From Sclerurus mexicanus (taxonomy: Eukaryota; Chordata; Aves; Passeriformes; Furnariidae): a stretch of 64,000 bases of DNA. The stretch is from positions 123,054 to 187,053 of the forward strand of contig VWZF01002955.1 in NCBI GenBank assembly GCA_013396755.1, written 5' to 3'. The translations under genes and the position numbers were made by a program. Shown in pieces: positions 23,660-38,497 of this stretch; within the stretch, counting starts at the first letter, position 1; the number at the start of each line of letters is the position of its first letter. The notes under the pieces are model-generated. The model was not told the origin of the DNA. It was given only the letters and a program-made list of their open reading frames with translations, and did no database searches.

Positions 23660-25341
23660 CTGAGAGGAGGAGAACATGCAACAATATCATCATTTGGGCT
23701 TTACAGAAAAGGGCTAAAATACAATGATCTCTGGAAAACAAACTCCAAATTACGACCTTGGGGTTTTTCCCAGGTATTTTTCCTTTCTCTTATTAGCACT
23801 GCTCTTACAGATTTACCTGACTTAATCTTTTGGAATATTAACCATACCGGATCTTTTTCTCACTAACAACTCATGTAACTTTTACTCAGAGAACAAACAA
23901 CTGTGTTATTAAATACTCAGAGTATCTGCTATAGACAATGAGTTCACCATAAAGTTTACCTGCTAAAATAACAGCTATGTAGTAACTAATGCTTTCTTTT
24001 CACTCATCATTAGATTCCTCTCAGTAGGCAAGTGCATTGCACATGTATTTCCATTTAAAGAATGCTTAAATTCCAAATTTCCCAGAAGGCTGAGTGGAGC
24101 CTTTCTTACTTTCATCTGCACTTCTCCAGTAAAAGTTATTTGCTAGTAACACTAATGATGCTGTTTTCGTGTTTGCTGGGAAGAGATAAAATGTGCAGTG
24201 AGATATGCTGTCTCTGGGGGGCTGCAGTGAAGACAGACTGAAATAGTACTACAGAAGGAGACTCCTGGGGAGAACATGCAGGCAAAATGTTTGCATTGTG
24301 GACAGGTATCCACAAATGCACTCTTAGATATTTTTCCCAAGCAGCTGCTTTTGATGGGAGTTTAACACTTGTGTTTTTCCCTTGGAGGAAGTAATAGAAA
24401 GTGACTGCTTGCAATCCTTAATGACAGCAAGTAGATGGAGCGAACCACTCCCCTATTTCTAACACACTCGTTTAATACTAGCATATCCTCTTAGAAACCG
24501 TCCATTTCCAAATCAGAAAGTGTAAGAATCTGGCTGATTTGAATGAGACTACTCACACACTGAGTTAGTTCAGTTGGGGCCTTTCTTAACAGCAACCAAT
24601 GCCAGAACAGTCTTGAAAAAAAACCAAACCAACCTCAATCGCTATTTCCTGACTGCATAAATATTTAAGTGTGTGCAAATTCAATCATACATAAGATATG
24701 GTTTCATATCTTGCATTACTTTTGTAAAAATCACCTTAAATAGGACCTTCCTTTTGTTTTAGTCATGCTGATTTGCTTCCATCATTGAAACATCTGCAAA
24801 TCCACATGAAGTGCTGCATTTATCATTACTATTCCATGAGCAATTCTGCAACCTAGTGTAAAGCCTAGAGTAACTGCTTCCTTTAAGCTGTAACTGTGCT
24901 GTTAACTCCTCCTTCCTGATCAGGAAGGCACTGATTCATGACCACTGCCCATACAGATTAAAATCTAAAAAATTTAAATTTACTCTGGCACAGTTGGCAG
25001 CATAATCTTGCATTATTAAAATGACATGGCTTCTGTTGTTTCTCTAGGCTAGGAAAGAAATAACATCTCAATTCAAGAAAGGCAAATGAGCTCAGGTTTA
25101 TATTTATGCTTAATAATTGCAGAAAACAAACAAAAAACCCCATCTTTACTTGCCTTTATTGCAACAGGGCTTTTTTTTTTTTTTGTGATGCTGGAACAAT
25201 GTTTCTTTGAAGTGCTAGTTCATTCTGCCTATGTTTTCCAAACCATTTCTACAGAAAGCCTTACTTCAAATCAGTTGTAACAGTCAGGTTTTAAAATTCG
25301 CAATATTATTCCTATACATACAGGAAAGACTTGGTTCTCAC
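23660..25341 (-). other. AFG1L intron, nothing else seen
   Basis: The 1.68-kb intron has matching GT-AG ends. I see no repeat, exon-like block or RNA gene in it. The preceding 3' intron (22826-23545) is likewise featureless. Confidence 0.7.
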
Positions 25342-25482
25342 CTTATGCTCATAAAAGGTATCAATCAGAGTAATGAAACGACGAGCTTGTGTCCTTTTTG
25401 ATATTGTAAGAAGTGGTATGTCCCGAATAAACACTGTGTCAAAATGCTTGGATATTTCCAAATAGTCACTGGCTCCAAGAGG
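25342..25482 (-). CDS. AFG1L: AFG1L coding exon (PLGASDYL...FYEHK)
   Basis: These 141 bases encode 47 codons in phase 0/0, with acceptor gtttcag|CCTCTT and donor AAG|GTGAGA. The residues include PLGASDYLEISKHFDTVF, the IPLLT segment and TQARRFITLIDTFYEHK, one of the most conserved parts of the AFG1 family. No stop, frameshift or missing conserved residue is seen, so the gene appears intact here. Confidence 0.97.
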
Positions 25483-28400
25483 CTGAAACAAAAACCATGA
25501 GAAATGGAAATCCCTGACAGAATGAGACAGAAACACTGTATCTTGGTATACTACAATTACAGGAGAGAGCTGGAAAGTCCTGATCACATTCTTACTTTTG
25601 TTTCTTTGTATCTGGCTTCAGGAATGATCATTTGCCCTTAGGGGCATAGGTACATATGGCACCTCATTTATACTGTTGGCTTTATATGAACAGTGTTTCA
25701 GAGTTAAAAATGTGGCTCTTCTGCACCCTGACGACATTATGATCTCTCTCTGACAATCTCAAATAAAACAATCACTATAAACTGTAATCCATAGAAGAAA
25801 AGGCATGGTTAAGCTGTGATTTCAACACAAAGCATAAATAATTTGAACAGGTAGTAGGATGCTTTCCATCAGCAAGATTTTTAAATGCAAATGCATAGGC
25901 TAGCTACTAAATCTTAAGTAGACCTGCATTTAGTTCACCCAAGACTAACCCAGACTGAACAAAAATCTTATATTCTAAGTACCAAAAGCAAGAAGAAACA
26001 GACAAAAATACAATTTTGCAGCAGTTCCTTTGTTCATGGTTTCTCCTGCAATGGTCAAATAAAAATCTTCAATAAGGACTTACTAGTTTCTCTTTCTGTA
26101 TCTAAACCATCAACAGAAGATATGTACAAATAGTAGCAGCTCATTCAATACATTAATTTAAAATTACTTTTTCATTTCATAGAAGATATGTTTTTCTTCA
26201 AGATCTATCCTATCAGTACCACAGGCATTACTTTATCTTGGGCTATTAAACTTTGTACTCCCAAACTCGTTCCATCAGTTTTAGTTGTGCCAATTTTTCA
26301 GTACGTTGGATGCAACTACTCCAGAGAGCAAGACAGCAGCATTTTGTGTGATAACATCACAACTCCCTTCCCAGCTAATGAAATGTGCTATACCAACAGT
26401 ATAAGGCATTGCAATACTGATAATATTATAAACCAGTAAATAAAAAATATTTTTTCTGACTGAAATTGTTTGACAAATCCGCTGTAAGCCACGTGTAACT
26501 TCTTAACTAGAACCCTTCTGCAAGAAGTTATTTTAAACAACTATTAATGGCTGTCCAACTTTGGGTTTTGTTTAGATGCTAGAATAAAAAACTTGTAGAA
26601 ATGGTCTCTACAAAAGTACAGGAGAGTGAAGCCCTGATAGCATTCCGAAAATTCTTCTGAAAATTAATAAGTTAACCCCCCAGGCAGGTATTAAAGCCTC
26701 TGACTCGCAGCCAGTTCTCCCACTTGCAGTCTCATGAATCATGCTGCTTTCCCATTTTCAACCACGCAACTTCCCTGTAAAATCTACGGAAAAGAATTAT
26801 TACAAAAACTTTCAAGTGTTTCTAGCAATGTTTAAGAGCAGTACGCTATATCCTCTCCTCAAAATTGTATTTACTGCTTATTTTTCTCCCTCCCTTTCAG
26901 TTCCCTAGTCACTAAAAGAGACTTGTTCACCAGAAACAAGAAATTCATCATCACAAGGCCACTAGCAAAGCTTCAATGCACCACCTCTGGAAAAAAACCC
27001 AAAAACTCATCTGGACAAATCAGTGTAGCAGAACTCAAAATGTTTTGATAAAATAAAGCATGAAAAGGCTCAAGAATTTGAAAGGAACTGATGGAAACAT
27101 GACAGAGCATGCTCACCAGGTACCTCGCCATCATCAGATACAATGATACTTGCTGGACAGCAATTGTATCAGGTGCGGAAGAGAAGCACTGGAGCATTAA
27201 AAGCAAGTCCACCAGGATGCTCCTGGACATTTTAAGATTAGTGGTAAGCAAATAGTTCAAGTAACAGTAATTTTTATTCCCTACTTAGGACTGGACTATT
27301 GCTAAGTGCAGAGATCAAGTATGCCTGTGTGATGAGTACCTATGAGGGAAAACAGCAGTGTACATGAGAAAGGAAAGAATTTCTTATGTCTCCCTTTGGG
27401 CAAGAAATTACAAGACATCACTGCTATGCTGGTTCATTCTTTTATCACGTGGAGAGCCCAAGCACTGTCCTGCCAAAACCCAAAACCCTGAGGAATTATT
27501 CTGTCCTGCCACAATTTGATACACTTTCTCACCCAAACCATATGAATACACCCTCCTCACCTCAAAGTATAAAATATTGAAAGCCAATTCCTAAAATAAA
27601 TAAATACATAAATAGAAATGAAAGTATTCAAAACAGGCAAACTGAAGTGCCTAACTGCTGAGCTATATATCTAAGAACTGGGTGGGCACCCTGGTGGATA
27701 TCCAAACAGAAAAATTAAAAACCTGTGGAGTTGGAGGGAGAAAACAGGTGGAGGACAAAAGTAAGGCTAATGCATTTCAAATGGGAAGAACGGAAGATGG
27801 AATACTTATATTGCTTTTCATAAGACATAAAATCACAGTCCATAGAAGGTTATTATATGCATCTTTATCGCAGTCAAGCAAGAATTCAATCCACTTCAGC
27901 AGTGCAAAAATCAAGCAATTCAAGAACCCCTGTAATTAAGGATGTAAAAGGCAGATCATTTCAAGCTGTAACAAGAATTTCTGAGACACCTACGCGAGCA
28001 CTAAGTGATAATATTCTGTAAACGTTGGCAGAAACGTGCCCTTGGAGACCCCAAAATCTTAAGCTGAGACAGATCTGAGCCTAGCAGCTATATACGTATT
28101 TTAACCGAGTAAGTTTGGTACCTCCCTGCCAGGACTCGTGTCTGGTGAGATGCAACTGAAATTCTAAGTCAGCCATTCTGATGTTACATATGGCTCAGCT
28201 GGCATCAGCTGTAGTTCTTTACATAGAGTTCTCAAACCCTCTGCTTTTGGAGTTTGGAGACATAACCCTGGAGATGAAAGCTTTTAATCTTGTTCCCAAC
28301 ATGACTTTTTCTCATCTTGGGAAGTCTTTTAATTTCCTTCTGCCCTACTCTACTTACCATAAAAAGAAGGAACCACCAGCATATTTGCAAATGCTCTGGG

Positions 28401-28988
28401 GACAATTTAAAGCCCTTTTTTGTATTTCTCTAACCTTGTTATTGGCCCAACTTCCATGCTCCCTGTAATTGCTTCAAAACTCTTCTGACTCACCAGCTAA
28501 CTCAAAAGGCTCCAAATTCAGGAGACCATGATGCAGGGGCCCCCTGACAGCTTCTCAGCTCATGTTCCCACTGGCCTTCAGTCCCCCAAAACTGGCATAA
28601 AGCTGGCACAAGCATCCATGTACCAACTCTGTGACACACAGGAAAGAGAAACAGGGGAATTGGTTTTAAGGCCAGATTACATCAGTGTGAGAGGTTCTGG
28701 CCGTACAGTCCACATTTCTGCTGTTTCTCCTTTACTGTACTGCCTCCAGGCCCTTTTTTCTTCACTTTGCAGCAAGTATGCCGACAGCAACCAACACAGG
28801 CTCGGACTAGGTAACAAGGCTAGTGGCAAATGATCGTAGACACATAGCACTGCCCTCTGTATAACCCTCCATGGCAGAAATTTATTTTATGAATCTTAAC
28901 CAGTCACAGAAAGTATTGCATTGTAGTCATACATGAAGGTATTTCTTCCTCTGAAGTTGCTAATGAAGCCACAAATCCTTCTAAAATT

Positions 28989-29013
28989 TATATATATATA
29001 TATATATGTGTGT
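28989..29013. repeat. (TA)n(GT)n microsatellite
   Basis: Nineteen bases of alternating T and A pass directly into GTGTGT. It is a typical polymorphic dinucleotide tract. Confidence 0.9.
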
Positions 29014-30117
29014 AAGCCTCTTACTAGAAGTTCAGGCTGATTAATTTCGTCCTCTGAACAACACCCTAAAAATAACTTGATTTGGTGTGTGTTTCTGATA
29101 CTGTCTGATCTCTTTTGTTTTATCAATTATTGATCAAAACTCAACCTCAGAACAATAAGGCGTTTATGCAACAATTGTCACCATTTGTTACCAGTTCTTT
29201 CAAAAACTACAACATTATTTAAAAAACCTGGAAACATTAATAGATAAGAATCTTTCTTATGGTATTATTGTTCCTGCGTGTGTATATACAGTAAAACTGC
29301 TGCAGATTTGTGTCATTAACTTTGATGCCAGGAGTCAGCATTTTATAAGCATCATACTAATGCAAAACGCATTAGCACTAACATGGGCTACACTCTTGAC
29401 AAAGTGTTTACTCCACTTCAGCCTGCTTGACTGAGTTCTCACCTTTATTTGTTTTTGTTTCTCTGTCTATTTAATGCATTTTCAGCTATCATCATCTCAG
29501 TTCAAGTAGGATGTTTATTATTTGGAGCTCTTTGTGCGCTGTTTAGCAGTCTCCTGTTTCTATCATGTAGTCCATTTAATTATAGTATAAAGCATCCTTC
29601 TTCTTTGTTGACTCATCAGTGACACGGTATATATCATCTTTCAGAGATTATCTGAAGAATACAGAATGTCTTACATATGTTAGGAAAAGATATTTCATCT
29701 CAAGGGAAAATGTGGTGTTTGTTGATGTTGGAAGATATTCCAGGGCCAGTTCCAGAAACAGCCTGAAGAGTTGTGATTGACAATAACTATAATTTAGTGC
29801 AGACACTCTAACACTCAAAAACTTCCTAAAACCAACACAGTTTAAGACCAGATAATATTTATAAAGTAGACATTACACATTAAAAAAAAAAAATACAGAG
29901 CTCTATTGTGTCCAAAGGAGCCACAGACTATCACTAGTAGGGCTGATAAACAGAGCACTGAGATAATATTTCAAGATCATAAGTCCAAGAAAGGAATAGA
30001 AAAACCTAAGGCATGATCTGTGATGCAGCAGCATGCTGAAGTTTATATAAAAATGGGATGATAGTTAGGGCATGGCTAACTGGGTTAAAAAATTTAAAGA
30101 CACTGATGGCAGTGCAA

Positions 30118-30182
30118 ATCATAGAATCACAGAACAGTTTGGGTTGGAAGATACCTTAAAGATCACCCAGTTCTAACCAGGA
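30118..30182 (-). mobile_element. CR1 3'-tail fragment
   Basis: The plus strand reads catagaatcacagaac, then agtttgggttggaag, 'accttaaagatcaccc' and 'gttctaacc'. This is the reverse complement of the terminal CR1 block seen in plus orientation near 18.1 and 9.0 kb. It is a severely 5'-truncated insertion in the sense orientation of AFG1L. Confidence 0.85.
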
Positions 30183-30869
30183 GAGCAGGAATCTGAGATC
30201 TGTAAACCTTGGGGCTGAAGATGTTTTCTGGATCGAGTATAGTTCCTTGCTATCTCAGGTTACCTCATCACAGAATCCTGGTAGGAACTAATTTTGCTTG
30301 ACCTTATAGGAGAAGCTTTTTAGTCACATTTCTCATAGTGGAAAGTTGTTTCAGACCTTTGCTCTTCTGATTAAGAAGATGTACGCTCCTATGTTCAGTC
30401 ATCAATCAGCACAACCACTCCTGCCTTCGAAAAGCTTAAAACACCAACAGACATTCATACTGATGCTACAAGAAGTGAGTTGTCTTAAAGACCTATCAGC
30501 TGCTCAAAGCTGGCTGCAGAGTGGAGGAATCACAAAAGGCATGTTTCTGTGCCCAAATTTCCACCGCCAAATTTCCAGTTCCAACTCCAAAGTATGGCAT
30601 TTGCCAGTTGTGTTAATCTGCACAACAATTATATTTTGCCAATTTCAGAAATGCTGAACATATATTAGAAAAAAAAAAATCAGAGTAAGATAACCTTTTA
30701 CAACATATTGATAGTAAATTTATTTTCATAGCTTTTACGCTGTTGTGTTTGCTAATGGTTAGTATCATGTTAAGACACTATGTTCACTGAGCAATTTGAT
30801 GCGAGAATATATTTGGTTACTTAATGGAAAGCCTATAGGATGCATGAACAAAAGTAATTCCCCCTTTGT

Positions 30870-31030
30870 GAGGGAGAGCCTCATGTCCGGGCGCAGAACG
30901 CAGCCGGCGTTCCCGGCAGAGGGCAGCAGCTGCTGCGCGCAAGCGAGGGCACAACTTTAAAAGGCAGCGCTGCGGGGAAGACTGGGTGTCCCGACTCCCT
31001 TAGCACCTGGAAGATTACACTGAAGGTACG
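30870..31030 (+). promoter_or_regulatory. Intronic CpG-rich patch with CTCF-like and TATA-like motifs
   Basis: A short block with about twelve CpG dinucleotides in some 120 bp lies in otherwise AT-rich intron. It holds a close match to the CTCF core (CCGGCAGAGGGCAG, 30913-30926), a TATA-like TTTAAAAGG starting near 30956, and a consensus-type splice donor (GAAG|GTACGC) about 70 bp further on, all on the plus strand. This is the layout of a small promoter plus first exon antisense to AFG1L. No protein-coding frame follows. It could instead be an insulator, an old LTR piece or an enhancer. Confidence 0.4.
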
Positions 31031-34000
31031 CTGTTGTCTGTATTATTTACACCAGATAAAGATTCAAGCCAAACTGTTGCACTTAGCAGCTTTCAAGTAA
31101 AATTTTTAAAAAAATTTAAAAGGGAAGTGAAAAAAGAGGACTGGGAGAGGGTGATTTTTTTCTAAGGCATAATGAACACTGACCTTTATAAACACGATGA
31201 AATGGGATATGACATACATTTGCACAATTTCTAATTTATATAGAGAGATTTTAAAACCAAGTTGATACTTATATTTTATTTTCAAAAGTGTCTGCGTGAT
31301 CTTTCACACATTCACACTAACTCAATAAAAAAATTAACTAATTCTGTTTTCCAAGATTCTGACTCCATTGGTAAATGCATACCTCATTGTATAGACGGAG
31401 AAGCTGGTAGAAAGAAATTAAAGGCCAAAAAGAATGGGGAAAGTAATGTTAAAGTTCTAAAATAAAGAGGAACTACGTCTCCCAGCCTTCTCTGGCTACA
31501 TTTTTCATTTTATGGGGCCTTATAAAAGATGCTAAAATAACAAACATTTCAACGAAAACCAAGTGTAGTCTTCCCTGGATGACTACACTGGAGAAGCACA
31601 TTTACAGGGCTCCATTCTAGTGAGTAGACAGCTACTTTCACGCCATGACAAACACTACCATGTGCCACATTGCTACAGAAACCCTGGAGCGTCAGGTCTG
31701 AAAGACTGCTTCTCGTTTTCTTCTAAAGCAACCAAAACAGATCAATATCTTCTCATCCAGCATTTTTCAGTTTTCCACATGGTCACATAGGCAGCAAAGA
31801 AAAAAAGTTAAGTGTATGAATTTGATATTAACTAAGTTTAGGTAAAACTTTGAATTCTCAACTATGAAACAATGATTTAAAAATCAATGCACACCATAGT
31901 TTAGCAAGTCAACTGCGTATCATAAGAGCATTGCACACAACATATTCTCTGTATTTTACTTTTATAAACATTAATGGACAACTGGTAAATAACAGCATTT
32001 GATGGATTATTTTAGACAGAATGAACTCTTTATATTCTTGACATGAAAAAGTTTAATGCTAACATAAGAAACAAGAAACAAAAGACTGTCATACCAGAAA
32101 GGCAACAATTCTCTCTCTCTCAAGGTCTTCAGGTATTAATTAAAGAGCAGCTACTTTGAAAATTCTACTTAAGCTAGGAAATACTTCAAATAGTATCAGG
32201 TTATCAATTGATTTGCTATTTTCATCTATTATGTATTATCCAACATTTCATGAACTCATGTGATATCAAAGTGGAAAAGGTTTTAATATTTCCCTTTAAC
32301 ACGTAGTTTTGATTTTACTTTGACACATCTGTGAATTTGAACAGATTTTACAGGCCGTATATATGAAATACTGTATTACAAAAGTCACTAAGTAATTGTC
32401 TGAGAAATTTCAAAAACATCTTCTTAATCCTACACCAAGAAATGTAGATTTTTAGGTCTAGGTGTTTAATCCCCCTGGAATGCACTGTAACAGTCACCCA
32501 AGACCAGACAAGAAGAGATATTGCTGCAATGAAGTGAAAATAGAGTCACTTGAGTGATCAGCTATTTCTCCAACATAAAAGCACCTATCCTTTTACATGC
32601 TGATTCTTGCAAAACTTAAATTCTTTTTTCTGGAACATTCAGGGGTTATGGGCAGCCAAAGGACTCAATTAATCAAATGTTGAGTACAACGTTGTCCACT
32701 CATGCCGCAATGATTACTGAGACCCACACGAGAAGCAGTTTATGACAGTTTCAGAAAACTCAAAAAATAATATCACAACTACAAGATAATATTGCAACAA
32801 TTCAGTGTAATCATGAGTAACTTCCCAAAGCCCCTGAAGCCCGTCATTACGCTCATTTATCTCTCTGCCTTAAATTATAAAATGTTTTTGTCATTATGAA
32901 CCAAATGTAACAGAGGAAATAAGTTTCACAGAGGTAATTACATTAACTAAATCAAATTAGATGTTATTTTGAGTTGTTCTGCCAGAAGATGTTGACAGTG
33001 TAAACTTTTTCACACACACAATATGATAGCTTGTATTTACTAGATGGGAAGCATGTAAACAAGAGTTGACATCCACCTTCCATGACAAAACTAGTTTTCA
33101 CAGTGAAACCTTCCCATTCTGAACAGATCCGTCAAACTGACTTCATATGAACATGCATCTCTGTGTGCATGAAAATTTATTTGTAAAAGTTTCAGTCAAT
33201 TAGTATATTTCTGAGAGTAACTTAGTTACTTTCTGACTAATATGCTCCTCAAGTTATTTTCCTTTAGCTCACTGTGAAGTTCTAGTGCTTCCATCATATA
33301 GACCAGGTATGTCAAATTTGGAAGGAAGGTTGTTTGGTAACAGAAAAATGTCCTATACATGTCCTATGAAACCCTTCTCAAATCCAGGGAAGTTACAAGC
33401 CTTGGAAGAACTCAGTCTGAACTGACTGCACAGACTGACTGACAGTAGAATAAGCATTGCCTACTTCCAAAAGCATGGAGGAGCTGAGAGCAGGTTATCC
33501 CTCAAGATGGACTGGGCACATTCCCCTGACAGCTGTTGAACTTGTTCACCACATTGCAGGGGCAGTGACACAGCTGCCAAGAGGCAGCAGGGACCCTGAC
33601 TCTCTCACACCTGTAGTTTCAAGACAATTTAAAACCAGAGGAGATCATGAGGTAACTTCAAGCTCTTACACTTTAGAGACAGGTAAGCCTAAAAACTAGT
33701 ACATAGCTCAAATACAAACACTTCCTCCTAAAATGACATCCAGTTTTGACCCAAAAGACAGTTACAAGAAGGTTCTGCTACTCCATTCTCTGTTTCAAAT
33801 GTATGAATGGGTGCTTTTCTTTTTTTTTTTTTTTTTAAATCTGGCCCTCTCTGTAGTCTCTGGGTTTTATTATGCTGCCTTCTGCTAGATTTAGGGTCCC
33901 ACTAATACTTGTATTTTTTTCCCGTGAAAATAGCTGTACGTTATAAAATCATCTTCCAGTCCTCTTTTTGATAAGCTGAAAAAACTGAACTGGAAGTCAG

Positions 34001-37000
34001 TCATCTGAGCGAACTAATGCTCCAGCTCAAATGGTTTATTGTGGCTTCTTGATCAGTCCTGTCGGGTTTTTCAATGTATTTTCTAAAATTTTCAGCTCAA
34101 AACCACACCGAGCATTCTGCCATCAATCTGAGATGTTTCAAAATTAAAATAAACTTCCCACCCTCCTATTTATTTCCACTCCACCCACCCCAGAAGAAAT
34201 TAGGTCTAAATGCTCTAACACTGGACCAGAAGCTCCTTTTGAGCTGTTTGTCCATTACAACCAACCCTACTTCCAAGTCACTAGGCCTAGGGCACAGTCT
34301 CCTCCCGTGTTTACGACTTGTGTTCCCAATCTCTAGCTGTAAAATTTTGTGTTTGCTTAGATGTAAAAAAGGCAAAACAAAACAAAGTCTCTCACCCAAA
34401 AAGAACATTTCTCCCAAAATCTCAGTTCTGCTGAGAAATAAATCACACACAGCATCCTTGCATTCATTCCTCCTCCCTTCATACACACAAGCACTCTGTA
34501 CAGCAAATTTGTATTAGCATTTATCTTATACTCAAAACTGCTGGGGAAAAATACTATTATATGTGGCTTAGTATAAAAATGCGCTCGTTAGAAATGCTAC
34601 ACTCAACAACAAACCTTCAGTAGTAATTCTTTTTATAGGTTAGTTAACTAACTTAGCAATCAATTTAACGAATACTTCCTTGAGACCGCATAATGCAAAT
34701 TTCCTAGTAAGAAAAGCATCTTCAAAACTCAACTCCTCCTACAAAAATCAGTGAGACTGGAGAATTTTTCCATTCTTTAGTCATCCACTGTATAAATCCA
34801 GAACCAGCTTCTCTATTAGCCTTTCTGGACTAAAATCTGACCAACACCCTGCAGTTAAACCGGTCATCGTATGTATGTGTGAATTTCACTTGTTTACTTT
34901 TTAATACGGGCACACAGAGGTATCCTTCTAGTGATGCAGAATTTCTCTTGAACTCCAACATTTATCCAAAATAAAAAGCTAGTCAGAGATCTCAGCCCAG
35001 TTTTCCAGGACTCCAGTGATACAAAATGTATTTGCAGCCTATTTCTAACATATGCTAACTATGAACAGACTGAAAATTATTTCACTACCCTTTAGTGAAA
35101 CAAATATTTCACCCTGCTTCACCTAGAACATGTATTTTTTCCAAAATCTTTTTTCCAAATTTTCTATTTTTCACATCATTATTTAAAGTTCATCCATCTC
35201 CAACTAAGAATAAGACAGTAACATTCAGATAATATAAACCATATCAAAACTGTCATTTTACTTAACAAGTCTTTCATCTGAACAAACATGATATTTGCCC
35301 ATGACCTTCATTTTATAATTTTCCTGCACTTCATAACTAGTTGCTATTCATTTCATATTATTTGTGTCTCAACAATAGGAAAGACTTTTACTATCTTCCC
35401 CCTCAAAGAGTCCTTCTTGTTCTTTTGTTTTTGTTGTTATTGTTTACACTTCCCTTTCCAGTTAGTCACACTTCCCTTTCACTTTTGAAAACTACTCTTC
35501 CTGAACACTCAAATATTCACTGTTTGGAAGTATCTTTTGGTTTAACTGAATGTTAGAAAAGTAAGAAGAGAAGATTGTTGTTACACAATACATATTTCTA
35601 GACAAATTCATTGCTAAGTTCCCATAAAGCTGCTCCAACCAAATGACCTTGTACTTGATGTATTGCATTTTATGCTAGAAAGTTATCATTTGCAATTTTC
35701 AGGATAATTACATTTCACCTTCTCCTGTGTTTCATCTACAGCATAAACTTTCCATACAACGGCATGTTTTCTTTATATGCTTTTTATAGCCAAGTGCTCA
35801 AGAAGCAATCCACCTCATTCTCCATTTGCAACAGATCCCTATGAGTACTACCCTCTTGGGTTAGTTAATTAGCAGACTGATTGATATATATTCAAGAACC
35901 TTGTATTAATTAACTGTAAGGCAGGTACCAGTATCTTTAATGGTGCACACTGTCTTTCACCTATTTTAGCCACTCTGTCCTTAAGTAGGCTGTAAGCGCT
36001 GATTCTGCATTATTATTTTATGAATTGTCTCACAAGGTTTCGATAATATCAGTTATATCCCATTTTCCCCATTACTGACAATTACCCATTTATCATGCTT
36101 GTCACCAGGTCTTACAACTGATATAAAACCAACCACAAATCTTGTTTTCAATTCTGTTATAAATTTAACGGGCTCCTATGACAGTAACTTTAAATGTCAT
36201 TTATGTACCTAGGAGGCTTTGCTTAGGCTGTCAGTTAAGCTTCTCCCTGGCTGCTACAGGCTCCAGCTAGAAAGACACTCCCTGCCCTGTGTCCCTTTAT
36301 ACAATTTGCCTTCCCACAGGACTTTGTCCCCATGTTCTGCACAAAGAAACCTGCAGATGTACTTCATGCAAATCCAACAATTCCCCTCCAGTATTTTCTT
36401 TCATGGATCTTGCTTTTCATTACATCTTTTTCAGCCTCTTACTCTCCTTTTTCTTAATAGCAGCACTTATGATGCCTGTCAGCTTATCTACCATTTGGCT
36501 TTACAAGAATTAGCAAATACCTTGTAGCTATGTCCCCTACAGATTTCTGCTTTACACTTCCACAACTCATTCTCACTTCCCATTTCAGCTTACTGGAATA
36601 TACATGAATGACTTTATACTTCCTATTGTGCTGAATGTCTCCTGACTTGGGGCTGTTTTTTGCTATACACCACCAGTGCACTCCTCTGCATCCTACCTTT
36701 GTCTTCTGTGATATGAGTGGGAGCAACTTCCCACTCTGATGGTTTAAAAAAGGCACCACATGTTTAAATTTTTCCATCAAAAAGTTGAAAGATTCCACAA
36801 CAAAAAGGAACACGGCTTCATGGTTTGACAGCTGAATTTTTCTTTTGCCTTTTAGGAGATTTTAACGGCAACAGGGTGGTCAAACAGAGCAATGGGGCAG
36901 GCAAGGTCCTAAATGCAGCTTATACCAAAAGGAATTTTCTACTGTTGCTATGAATTACTAAAAAAGTTACAATTTGGTAAAAAATCATATTAGAGGCAAC

Positions 37001-38497
37001 TCAACCATTCGTCCAAATTTAATGGACAATTCTAAGTTCATGACTATACTTTTCTACCTATGCAGAGGGCACAGTGATAACGCCTTATGAACATACTGAT
37101 GTAATATTCATGAAGCACCATGAGTGATCTGAAGAGAAAAACCATGGCACAATAAATAATTGTACATAGCAATTAAAGGTAGAAACAAATGGAGGTATAT
37201 ACAAAGAAAGTAAGTGATGCCTGAGGAAGTTGTTAAGAAAAACATTTACTGTCTCCCATAATGTTTTTGTTTTAGGAATGTGATTATGCTCTTAGAGACA
37301 ACCATAACACATATGCAGAAGGCACCTAAACTGAGACAGGATGACTTCCTAAGTCCTGGGCAATCAGTGTAAACACAATACTGTTAAACAATATTTAACA
37401 TTTCATAAGGATTCTCTTTACTTGTTCTGAGTGCAAACCAAGCCCCTCAGCTCCATTACGCCAAGAAGACCTGAACCCCATGTAACTGTTGAACAGGATC
37501 AGAACCTTCAGACCCAAAGAAGTGGTCACTGACATGCGAGCTATCAGAGCACTTCTACTTAGAAGCAACTTACCATCCCAATTAAATACGTAAGGTATTT
37601 ACTGAACTAAAAGATTTTAAATGTATTTGCTGACAGCATTGCTTCCTGATACTTTAAGAGGCACAAGGAAGAAAATGTCTAGTGAAAAGCAAGCTACTCT
37701 ACCCGTGACATACCTCCATTCTTACAAGTGGCTAACTGGTTTGGTCTGAAACTGAAAACCTACAGTCTGAAACGTAACCAGGGAAATTTCTGCCCAAATA
37801 GTTATCAACTTGGTAGTTACAAAGAGGTGAAAGCATAATGTTATCACCAAAAGACTGGTCAGCATCCTGAATCAAAAGTGCTATCGCCCCAGATTAGGGT
37901 TGTGAACATTTAACAGTAACTTTATACATCAGTAGAGAGGTCACAGAAGTACAGTGCAGCTCCTGAGTAACTGTCTTCCAACCCACTGGGAATCACATAC
38001 AGAGCTTTCCAGGAATCACATCCCACATGTTTAAGCAGAGAATTTGGCAAAAATCCAGCTTATTTTGAGAAGACCTGGGACTGAACAGCCCTTGTACACA
38101 CGGCTGAAACTAAGGCATGCAACAGCAGTGTTCCTGTAGTGGTGCCAGGATCACTACTCCTCTGCTTGAGCACCAACTTAAACACCATATTTTAAAAACA
38201 ATATTTGAATGCTGTTTACATACTGATACGTTATCACCAGTAACATATCAACAATGAAGTTAGTCCAGGCACATATTGTAGTAGGATTTTTGAAGACAAT
38301 CTGTGATACACTTAAGAGTGAATTTACTGTGTCATTAAAAAGTAAATTATTATTTTACTTTTGCGAAGGGTGGGGTTTTTTCTCCTGTTAAATTCAAAAT
38401 CTTTCTGCCAAGTTAAAAAAAAAGCCTTTTAATTTAGTAAAACTTGAGAAAATAGCGACTTCGTGTGATTTGGATTCTTTTTTTTTTAAACTGTGAA

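Noticed and set aside
34074..34517. 147-codon plus-strand intronic frame
   Set aside because: There is no domain and no splice or promoter context, and the composition follows the surrounding AT-rich intron.
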